A DNA stretch of 5,798 nucleotides from Flammeovirgaceae bacterium (GTDB taxonomy: Bacteria > Bacteroidota > Bacteroidia > Cytophagales > MED-G16), in contig NZUF01000024.1 in the NCBI GenBank assembly GCA_002696995.1, positions 1-5,798 on the forward strand, in the 5' to 3' direction. Positions 1-5,798 of the stretch are shown piece after piece. Each line of letters begins with the position of its first letter. Within the stretch, counting starts at the first letter, position 1. The notes under the pieces were generated by a model. That model did no database searches. It was not told the origin of the DNA and saw nothing but the letters and a program-made list of their open reading frames with translations. The position numbers and the translations under genes were made by a program.

Positions 1-1146
1 TCAACATATGTTCAAGAAACCTTTTCAGGAATAAGATTAATTAAATCTTTTGTTAGAGAGATGAACTTTTCAAAAGTTTTTACTGATAAAAGCAATGATT
101 ATAAGGACAAATCGATAAGACTACAATATGTTCTTGCTCTTTTTTTTCCAGTAATTATGACCCTTATAGGTTTAAGTATTATGATTACTGTATATGTTGG
201 ATCTGTTGAAGTTTTTGATGGTAATTTAACAATTGGAAATATAGCAGAATTTCTTATTTATGTTTACTTGTTAACCTGGCCAGTTACAGCTTTAGGATGG
301 ATAACAAGTATTGTTCAGAGAGCATCTGCTTCTCAAAGAAGAATTAATGAATTTCTAGATGAGAAAACTAGCATAATATCTTTAGCAAAGAAAAATATAG
401 ATATAAAAGGTTCCGTAGAATTCAAGAATGTTAGTTTTAAATATCAAGACACAGGAATTAACGGTATGAGTGACGTATCATTTAAATTAAATGCTGGAGA
501 TTCACTAGGAATTATTGGTTCAACAGGTTCAGGAAAAAGTACGATTGCAAATAGCATACTCCGGCTATTTGATATAGACAGTGGAAAAATCCTAATTGAT
601 AATATTGATATTAAAAAGTTAGATATATCATATTATAGAAGACAAATCGGTTATGTACCTCAAGATGTTTTCTTGTTTTCAGATACAATAGAAAATAATA
701 TCTTATTTGGATCAGAAGATAACAACTTTGAAAAAGTTAAAAAAGCGGCAGAAAACTCTGACTTAACAAGGAATATAGAATCTTTTCCAAATAAGTTTAA
801 AACTAAAATTGGTGAGAGGGGAATTACTCTTTCTGGAGGACAAAAGCAAAGAATATCTATTGCTAGAGCTATTATTAAAGAACCTAAAATTTTAATACTT
901 GATGATTGCCTCTCAGCGGTAGATACAAAAACTGAAAATATAATCTTAGAAAATTTAAAAGATATAATGAAAGATAAGACATCAATTATTATCTCTCATA
1001 GAATTTCATCTGTAAAGCTCGCAAAAAAAATTATAGTAATTGAAAACGGAAAAGTTATTGAACAAGGTGACCACGCCTCTTTATTAAAAGTTAAAAAGAG
1101 TTACTACAAGTTATTTCAACAACAAATTGAATCTGAAAAGTCTTGA
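1..1146 (+). CDS. ABC exporter half-transporter, degenerate-site (MdlA/TM287-like) subunit; 5' end outside the window
   Basis: Half-size ABC exporter (membrane domain fused to an ATPase domain) that would move an unknown substrate out across the inner membrane. The frame is open from the first base, and the ATG at 61 is an internal Met, because the codons before it read as the conserved VQETFSGIRLIKSFVRE segment. Aligning that with the neighbouring 587-residue ABC protein suggests about 200 N-terminal residues are missing. Of the 381 visible residues, two hydrophobic segments (about 43-67 and 79-103) fit TM5 and TM6. The nucleotide-binding domain follows: Walker A GSTGSGKST (173-181), Q-loop Gln221, intact signature LSGGQ (277-281), Walker B ending in Asp301, switch His333. 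The residue after Asp301 is Asp302, where active ATPases have Glu; with the following CLSAVD this matches MdlA and TM287, the weak-site halves of heterodimeric exporters. Family certain; pairing with the convergent ABC gene inferred; substrate unknown. Confidence 0.95.
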   Translation, partial: STYVQETFSGIRLIKSFVREMNFSKVFTDKSNDYKDKSIRLQYVLALFFPVIMTLIGLSIMITVYVGSVEVFDGNLTIGNIAEFLIYVYLLTWPVTALGWITSIVQRASASQRRINEFLDEKTSIISLAKKNIDIKGSVEFKNVSFKYQDTGINGMSDVSFKLNAGDSLGIIGSTGSGKSTIANSILRLFDIDSGKILIDNIDIKKLDISYYRRQIGYVPQDVFLFSDTIENNILFGSEDNNFEKVKKAAENSDLTRNIESFPNKFKTKIGERGITLSGGQKQRISIARAIIKEPKILILDDCLSAVDTKTENIILENLKDIMKDKTSIIISHRISSVKLAKKIIVIENGKVIEQGDHASLLKVKKSYYKLFQQQIESEKS

Positions 1147-1152
1147 GCTTTA

Positions 1153-2916
1153 CTAATTAACTATATTTTTGTACTGCATTTCATATAGTTTTTTATAGTA
1201 CCCTCTCAACTTTAATAAATTATCATGAGTTCCCATTTCCTTGATTTCACCAGAGTCAATTACTATAATCTTATCTACCTCTTTAATGGTTGAAAGTCTA
1301 TGGGCAACAACTATGGATGTTCTGTTTTTTAGAATCTCTGAAACAGCTCTTTGGATCATTACCTCTGACTCTGAGTCGACTGATGAAGTAGCTTCATCTA
1401 ACAAAATAATTTTTGGGTCATATAGCATTATTCTAATACATGAAATTAATTGTCTTTGGCCTACCGATAATGAGACGCCTCTCTCTTTAACATCAAAAAG
1501 TAATTTGTTTGGTAACTTATTAATAAAGCTTTCAGCTCCAACTTTTTTAACAGCAGACCATACCTGCTCCTCTGATATACTATCATTATAAAGGGTTAAA
1601 TTATTTAGAATTGTATCTGAAAATAAGAAAACATCTTGTGATACTAAACCAAGATTATCTCTCAATGATAAAATGTTATAATCTTCAATGTTTTTGTTGT
1701 CTACCAGAATACTACCCTTCTGAAAATCATAAAATCTATTTATTAAATTAATTATTGAAGTCTTACCTGAACCTGTGCTTCCGACAAAACCCACAGACTC
1801 TCCTTTTTTAATTTTAAAGGAAATATCTTTTAGGACATAGTCATCATCATTATATGCAAACCAAATGTTTTTGAACTCAACTTCTCCACCAATATCGATG
1901 CCTTTAATCTTTTCATTTGACTTTATATTTTCATTTCTGTCTAATAAATCAAATATCCTTTTTGAACTAACAACACCCATTTGTAATGTGTTAAATCGAT
2001 CTGCAATAGCTCTTATTGGTCTGAAAAATAATTGGAGATACATAATAAATGCTATCAAGACACCTAAAGTAACTTCACCAGCAAAAAGCTGATTTGAGCC
2101 AAACCATATAAGTAATCCAAGGCCTATAGAGGTAAATAATTCCATAACGGGAAAGTAAATAGAGTAATACAAGACAGCCTTTAAATTTGATTGTAGATGA
2201 GTGTTATTAATCTTCTTAAACTTTTTATACTCTTTTTCTTCATTCCCAAATATTTGAACAATATTCATTCCCACAATATGCTCTTGAACAAACGAGTTAA
2301 GATTTGCCACAGCATTTCTTACATCATTAAAAGATACTTTAACTTTTTCCTTAAAAATATAAGTTGTAAGAAAAAGGAAAGGCAAAGCAGCAAGACTTAT
2401 CAATGTTAATTTCCAATTAATATAGAACATGAGGAATACTATTCCTACAAGTTGTAATATGTCTCCAATTATTGCGGCAATTCCTTGTCCAAAAATATCT
2501 GCAATAGTTTCAATGTCAGATACATTTCTTGTTACAATTCTTCCTATCGGTGTTTTGTCAAAGAAACGAAGTCTAAATTTTTGAATATGAGAAAACAACT
2601 TTATTCTAATATCCTTGATTATATTTTGACCTAACCAACCGGAAAGATACGTGTGGAAATACATTACAATTGCGTTGAGTATTAATAGAAAAAAAAGTAA
2701 AAGAATCATCTTTTTTAATCCTATTAAATCATTTACTGTCACATAATCATCTATTATTATTTGAGTAATGTATGGTCTAATAGGTTGTAAGACAGATAAA
2801 CTTAAAGTTAATATTACAAGAATATAGAAAACCTTAATATAAGGCCTACAAAAAACTAAGAGACGTTTTAAAATTTTTAAGTCAAATAAATTTCCACTTA
2901 TATTACTTTCACTCAT
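1153..2916 (-). CDS. ABC exporter half-transporter, catalytic (MdlB/TM288-like) subunit
   Basis: Complete 587-residue half-size ABC exporter of the inner membrane, the usual length for the family. Six hydrophobic segments are visible at about 28-46, 68-90, 145-165, 168-188, 250-273 and 282-302. The ATPase domain follows: Walker A GSTGSGKTS (379-387), Q-loop Gln427, signature region LSVGQRQL (483-490), Walker B ending Asp507 with catalytic Glu508, switch His539. The signature has Val in place of the first Gly; LSVGQ is also how I recall E. coli MdlB, and TM288 has LSQGQ. This, with the intact Glu, marks it as the catalytic half of an asymmetric heterodimer, probably with the convergent ABC gene. 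The ATG at 2916 overlaps the truA stop (ATGA), so translation is probably coupled and expression driven from the truA promoter. Stop is TAG at 1153-1155. Substrate not predictable; multidrug, lipid or peptide export are all possible. A homodimeric MsbA-like lipid flippase is less likely because of the altered signature. Confidence 0.96.
   Translation of the reverse strand: MSESNISGNLFDLKILKRLLVFCRPYIKVFYILVILTLSLSVLQPIRPYITQIIIDDYVTVNDLIGLKKMILLLFFLLILNAIVMYFHTYLSGWLGQNIIKDIRIKLFSHIQKFRLRFFDKTPIGRIVTRNVSDIETIADIFGQGIAAIIGDILQLVGIVFLMFYINWKLTLISLAALPFLFLTTYIFKEKVKVSFNDVRNAVANLNSFVQEHIVGMNIVQIFGNEEKEYKKFKKINNTHLQSNLKAVLYYSIYFPVMELFTSIGLGLLIWFGSNQLFAGEVTLGVLIAFIMYLQLFFRPIRAIADRFNTLQMGVVSSKRIFDLLDRNENIKSNEKIKGIDIGGEVEFKNIWFAYNDDDYVLKDISFKIKKGESVGFVGSTGSGKTSIINLINRFYDFQKGSILVDNKNIEDYNILSLRDNLGLVSQDVFLFSDTILNNLTLYNDSISEEQVWSAVKKVGAESFINKLPNKLLFDVKERGVSLSVGQRQLISCIRIMLYDPKIILLDEATSSVDSESEVMIQRAVSEILKNRTSIVVAHRLSTIKEVDKIIVIDSGEIKEMGTHDNLLKLRGYYKKLYEMQYKNIVN
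1159..1194 (+). terminator. Possible rho-independent terminator of the first ABC gene
   Basis: AACTATAT at 1159-1166 and ATATAGTT at 1183-1190 form a perfect 8-base stem around a 16-base loop, and the transcript continues into six T residues (1189-1194). It starts 13 bases after the stop of the + strand ABC gene, but lies inside the last codons of the convergent ABC gene. The stem has a single G-C pair and the loop is large, so it would be weak. On the - strand no T run follows it, so it would serve the + strand only. Confidence 0.3.
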
Positions 2917-3653
2917 AAGTATATATCTTCTTCATATAAAACCTTGTTAAGATATAGTCCATGAGCAGGCACAGAAGGACCTGCTAATTTTCTCTCTTTT
3001 TTTATAATAATATCCTCTAAAAACTCTAATTCAATTTTATTCTCATTGATTTCAAAAAGTGTTCCCATTATAGCTCTTACCATACCTCTCAAAAACCTAT
3101 TTGAAGTTACTTTAAAAAAATAAGAATTATTTTTTTTTTCTATAGCAGCGTAAGATACATTACAATTATAATTATTAACATCTGTTTTTACTTTTGAAAA
3201 AGTTTGAAAGTCTTTAAACTTTTTAATTATATCACAAGCCTTATTTAATAATTCAATATCAATATCGCTTTTATAATAATAAGAGTAATCATTTAAAAAA
3301 GGTGATTTTTTAGTATGAATTTTATATATGTATTCTCTTGAAATTGCATCAAACCTTGCGCTTACATTTTCTTTAACTCCATTAATAGAGTTTATAGAAA
3401 TATCCCTAGGTAATAAAGAATTTATTCTATAAAGAAAATTTTCTATGATATTACCATTAAAATCAAAGTGGGCAACCTGAGACATGGCGTGAACCCCAGT
3501 ATCTGTTCTACCACTACCTAAAGATTTAATTTCTGTCTTTAGAATAGTAGACAAAGATTTATCAAGTATCTCTTGAACTGTTATTGCGTTTTCTTGAATT
3601 TGCCAGCCATGATAATTTTTTCCAAAATATGATATATCAATAAAATATCTCAC
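2913..3653 (-). CDS. truA: tRNA pseudouridine(38-40) synthase TruA
   Basis: Cytoplasmic enzyme that isomerises uridines at positions 38-40 in the anticodon arm of tRNAs to pseudouridine, which stabilises the arm and helps keep the reading frame. The 246 residues are a normal length. Visible family marks: N-terminal YFGKNYHGWQIQ (9-20), catalytic block GSGRTDTGVHA with the nucleophile Asp51, REYIYKI (106-112) with the conserved Tyr, NRFLRGMVRAIMGTL (185-199), and the C-terminal VPAHGLYL (228-235). The start is GTG at 3653-3651: an in-frame TAA lies two codons upstream (3659-3657), and the family's N-terminal strand begins right after the GTG. There is no clear Shine-Dalgarno site, as is common in Bacteroidota. 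Its stop overlaps the downstream ABC gene by 4 bases, so it is the first gene of a two-gene operon, divergent from the DUF4293 gene. Confidence 0.97.
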   Translation of the reverse strand: MRYFIDISYFGKNYHGWQIQENAITVQEILDKSLSTILKTEIKSLGSGRTDTGVHAMSQVAHFDFNGNIIENFLYRINSLLPRDISINSINGVKENVSARFDAISREYIYKIHTKKSPFLNDYSYYYKSDIDIELLNKACDIIKKFKDFQTFSKVKTDVNNYNCNVSYAAIEKKNNSYFFKVTSNRFLRGMVRAIMGTLFEINENKIELEFLEDIIIKKERKLAGPSVPAHGLYLNKVLYEEDIYL

Positions 3654-3675
3654 TTTTTAAATCATTTTATTTTTC

Positions 3676-3685
3676 TTTGTACAAA
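3676..3685. repeat. 10-base palindrome in the divergent truA / DUF4293 spacer
   Basis: TTTGTACAAA is a perfect 10-base palindrome in the 40-base spacer between two divergent genes. Its left arm is the end of a TTTCTTTG stretch (one base off TAnnTTTG) on the + strand. Its right arm supplies the TTTG of the candidate truA -7 element on the - strand. It could be a small operator or simply the result of back-to-back -7 elements. Given the base composition, a chance palindrome is also possible; no regulator is indicated. Confidence 0.35.
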
Positions 3686-3712
3686 ATACGGTCATGATTC
3701 AGAGAATCCAAA
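3682..3712 (-). promoter_or_regulatory. Candidate truA promoter, Bacteroidota sigma-A type
   Basis: Read on the - strand there is TTTG (3712-3709), 20 bases, then TATTTTG (3688-3682). This resembles the Bacteroidota housekeeping pattern TTTG, about 19-21 bases, TAnnTTTG, except that the -7 box is one base short (TA-n-TTTG). It would place the start of transcription some 20-25 bases before the truA GTG, and its -33 part would lie inside the first codons of the DUF4293 gene. The match is imperfect and such boxes occur by chance in AT-rich DNA, so this is tentative. Confidence 0.35.
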
Positions 3713-4176
3713 CAATATTCCTTTTCTTATTTATTGTAACATTATCATCAACCTTTTTTTTTCCTGTTTGGCAAAAAATAGAGATGAAAGATTCTGATTC
3801 TGTTGACATAATAGTAACAGGATATATATCCAGTGCTTTCTTAGATAATGGAAATAACGGAACAGTAAACGACTATTTTTATATTGGGATAATTTTAATA
3901 ACATGTTGTGTTTTAGCTGTATACTCTATATTTAGTTATAATAACCGATTAACTCAAATTAAAATTGGAACAATAAATGCGATGTTAACATCTGTTGTAG
4001 TTTTCTTTTTCTTATATCAAGTATTCTACAATGAACTCTATTTAAATATCAATGATAAAATCAGTTTTCTTATTTCATTTTATTTAATATTTTTGGCGAT
4101 ATTTTTGAATTTTCTATCTAACAGATTTATTAGAAAAGATGAGTTATTAGTCAGAGAATCAGAAAGGATAAGATAA
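3694..4176 (+). CDS. DUF4293 family four-helix membrane protein
   Basis: Small integral membrane protein of 160 residues with no established function. It starts with MIQRIQTIFLFL, the typical N-terminus of DUF4293, and ends with IRKDELLVRESERIR (146-160), the charged tail typical of the family. Four hydrophobic helices are visible at about 7-25, 61-80, 94-112 and 122-142. A polar loop (about 28-60, Asp/Asn-rich, with VDIIVTGYISSAF) joins the first two, and a basic stretch with QIKIGTINAML (88-98) sits between helices 2 and 3. By the positive-inside rule the charged C-terminal tail is probably cytoplasmic. The ATG at 3694 is the natural start because it gives the family N-terminus. There is no Shine-Dalgarno site. 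The stop is 13 bases before the htpG start on the same strand, which suggests co-transcription. I know the family from Bacteroidota only. Family call firm; role unknown. Confidence 0.92.
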   Translation: MIQRIQTIFLFLFIVTLSSTFFFPVWQKIEMKDSDSVDIIVTGYISSAFLDNGNNGTVNDYFYIGIILITCCVLAVYSIFSYNNRLTQIKIGTINAMLTSVVVFFFLYQVFYNELYLNINDKISFLISFYLIFLAIFLNFLSNRFIRKDELLVRESERIR

Positions 4177-4189
4177 AATTTATATAGAC

Positions 4190-5798
4190 GTGAAAGAAAA
4201 AGGTAACATATCAATTAACACAGAGAATATATTTCCAATAATTAAGAAATTCTTATACTCAGACCAAGATATATTTTTAAGAGAGTTAGTATCTAATGCA
4301 GTAGATGCAACACAAAAAATTAAAAGCCTATCTCAAATGGGTGAGCTCAAAGAAGAAATAGGTGATTTAAAAATTGAAGTAATTCTAGACAAAAAGAAAA
4401 AAACCATTACAATTTCAGATAAAGGAATTGGAATGTCAGCAGAAGAAATTAAAAAATATATAAATCAAATTGCTTTCTCTGGTGCTACAGAGTTCGTAGA
4501 AAAATATAAAGAAAAAGGAGATTCTCAACAGATTATTGGTCATTTTGGATTAGGGTTTTACTCAGCATTTATGGTCTCATCATATGTTGAAATAAAATCG
4601 AAGTCGTACATTAAAAATAAAAAAGCTGCCTACTGGAAATGTGATGGGAATACTGAGTTTGAGATAAAAGAATCTGATAAAAAAGAAAGGGGTACGGAAG
4701 TGATTTTACACATTAACGATGATTCAAAAGAGTTTTTAGAAGAATCTAAAGTCAATGAAATATTAAATAGATACTGCAAATTTTTACCTGTAGAAATAAA
4801 GTTTGGTCAAAAAGATGAATCTGTAGAGGATGGTAAGGATAAAGAAGGTAAACCAAAACATAAGACAGTTAAAGTTGATAATATAGTAAATAACCCTAGC
4901 CCTATTTGGAACAAAAGCCCAAAAGATTTAACTGATGATGATTATAAAGCTTTTTATAAGGAATTATATCCTTTCTCTGAAGAACCATTATTCTGGATTC
5001 ATCTTAATGTTGACTACCCTTTCAATTTAACAGGGATCCTATACTTTCCAAAAATTAAAAATGATTTTGAGGTTCAAAAAAACAAAATACAATTATACTC
5101 AAGACAAGTTTTTATTACTGACGAAGTAAAGGATGTTGTACCAGAGTTTCTAATGCTTCTCCACGGTATCATTGATTCACCAGATATACCCTTAAATGTA
5201 TCTAGAAGTTATCTTCAATCAGACGGTAATGTGAAAAAAATAAACACATATATAACAAAAAAAGTAGCCGATAAACTTAACGAGTTATTTAAAGATGAAA
5301 GAAAAGAGTTTGATAATAAATGGAAAGACATAAACTTATTTGTGAAGTATGGAATGATATCAGAAGAAAAATTTTATGAAAAAGTAGAATCATTAGCTTT
5401 ATTTGAAAGTGTTGACGGGAAGATGAGAACTATTGATGAATACAAAAAACATATTTCAAAGACACAAAAGGATAAAGATAAAAATCATATTATTTTATAT
5501 ACATCTGATATAGATAAACAAGATTCATTTATCCAAGATGCTAAAAACAGAAATTATGATGTTGTAATATTTAATAATGTCATTGATAGTCACTATATAA
5601 ATCATCTAGAACAGAAACTAGATAAAGTACAAATTAAAAGAGTTGACTCAGATATACTTGATAAACTAATAGATAAAGGAGATAAAAAAGAAACTGTAAT
5701 CTCTGATAAAGATAAAGAAAAGCTTAAGGGGATTTTTGATAAAATTATTAATAATAAATCAACTGTTGTTAGTGTAGAAGCATTAAGCCCTCAAGACA
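4190..5798 (+). CDS. htpG: Hsp90-family molecular chaperone HtpG, 3' end outside the window
   Basis: Cytoplasmic ATP-dependent homodimeric chaperone (bacterial Hsp90). The frame is open from the GTG at 4190 to the window end: 536 codons of an expected roughly 610-630, so only the last part of the C-terminal dimerisation domain is missing. N-terminal GHKL ATPase domain: catalytic helix FLRELVSNAVDAT (29-41) with Glu32, Asn36 and Asp39; ISDKGIGM (75-82) with Asp77; IGHFGLGFYSAFMV (116-129), the glycine-rich ATP lid. A charged Lys/Asp/Glu stretch (about 204-224) links to the middle domain, which has NVSR with Arg339, corresponding to the Arg that contacts the ATP gamma-phosphate in E. coli HtpG. 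GTG is chosen because an in-frame TAA lies at 4169-4171, no ATG occurs between, and the first in-frame Met is residue 50, beyond the catalytic helix. No good Shine-Dalgarno site and no CIRCE-type heat-shock repeat is seen just upstream; the 13-base gap suggests read-through from the DUF4293 gene. Confidence 0.97.
   Translation, partial: MKEKGNISINTENIFPIIKKFLYSDQDIFLRELVSNAVDATQKIKSLSQMGELKEEIGDLKIEVILDKKKKTITISDKGIGMSAEEIKKYINQIAFSGATEFVEKYKEKGDSQQIIGHFGLGFYSAFMVSSYVEIKSKSYIKNKKAAYWKCDGNTEFEIKESDKKERGTEVILHINDDSKEFLEESKVNEILNRYCKFLPVEIKFGQKDESVEDGKDKEGKPKHKTVKVDNIVNNPSPIWNKSPKDLTDDDYKAFYKELYPFSEEPLFWIHLNVDYPFNLTGILYFPKIKNDFEVQKNKIQLYSRQVFITDEVKDVVPEFLMLLHGIIDSPDIPLNVSRSYLQSDGNVKKINTYITKKVADKLNELFKDERKEFDNKWKDINLFVKYGMISEEKFYEKVESLALFESVDGKMRTIDEYKKHISKTQKDKDKNHIILYTSDIDKQDSFIQDAKNRNYDVVIFNNVIDSHYINHLEQKLDKVQIKRVDSDILDKLIDKGDKKETVISDKDKEKLKGIFDKIINNKSTVVSVEALSPQD

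Noticed and set aside
61..63. ATG at 61 as the start of the first ABC gene.
   Set aside because: The frame is open back to base 1 and the preceding 20 codons match the conserved VQETFSGIRLIKSFVRE segment of ABC exporters, so the gene begins outside the window.
1241..2409. Open frames on the + strand at 1241-1591, 1865-2092 and 2197-2409.
   Set aside because: They lie antisense within the well-supported ABC exporter gene, have unstructured low-complexity translations and resemble no family I know; they are shadows of the coding strand.
3672..3679. TTTCTTTG as a -7 box for the DUF4293 gene.
   Set aside because: It lacks the conserved A of TAnnTTTG and there is no TTG or TTTG at the expected upstream distance, so it is not listed as a promoter; the true one may be weak or degenerate.
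4088..4107. Two exact TAnnTTTG boxes (4088-4095 and 4100-4107), about 100 bases before htpG, as an htpG promoter.
   Set aside because: No TTG or TTTG lies at the right distance upstream of either, and both arise from repeated Ile-Phe-Leu codons in the last membrane helix of the DUF4293 protein in very AT-rich DNA.
4418..4438. Lys instead of Asn in the DxGxG nucleotide-binding motif of HtpG (DKGIGM).
   Set aside because: That position varies between Hsp90 proteins (Asn, Thr, Arg and others); the essential Asp and Gly residues are present, so this is not a defect.
1..5798. A mobile element, CRISPR array, RNA gene, toxin-antitoxin or defence system.
   Set aside because: All but a few dozen bases are accounted for by five recognised genes of core or transport function; no direct-repeat array, terminal inverted repeats, transposase or tRNA fold was seen.

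Overview
The window is strongly AT-rich, tightly packed DNA from what looks like a member of the Bacteroidota, most likely a flavobacterium-like lineage with a compact genome. The main evidence is a DUF4293 membrane protein, a family I know only from this phylum. TruA and HtpG also have Bacteroidota-style motifs, there are no clear Shine-Dalgarno sites, and a possible TTTG / TAnnTTTG-type promoter is present. No stretch over 300 bases lacks a gene; the longest gap between genes is 40 bases.

Layout: (1) 1-1146, + strand, the C-terminal two thirds of an ABC exporter half-transporter that begins outside the window. (2) 1153-2916, - strand, a complete 587-residue ABC exporter half-transporter, tail to tail with the first and separated from it by 6 bases. 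(3) 2913-3653, - strand, truA, whose stop overlaps the start of the ABC gene by 4 bases, so truA and the ABC gene read as one operon. (4) A 40-base divergent spacer with a 10-base palindrome and a candidate truA promoter. (5) 3694-4176, + strand, a small four-helix DUF4293 membrane protein. (6) 4190 to the window end, + strand, htpG (bacterial Hsp90), starting at GTG 13 bases after the DUF4293 stop and cut by the window edge. This gene is open through position 5798 with no frameshift.

The most informative observation is that the two ABC proteins carry complementary defects. The first has Asp instead of the catalytic Glu after Walker B but a normal LSGGQ signature. The second has the catalytic Glu but a changed signature, LSVGQ. 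In a heterodimer both defects fall in the same composite ATP site, leaving the other site canonical. This is the pattern of MdlA/MdlB- and TM287/TM288-type asymmetric exporters, so the two are probably partners although they are transcribed towards each other. The substrate cannot be read from the sequence. The other genes are housekeeping functions (tRNA pseudouridylation, chaperone). I see no mobile element, CRISPR array, RNA gene, defence system or clearly new system here.
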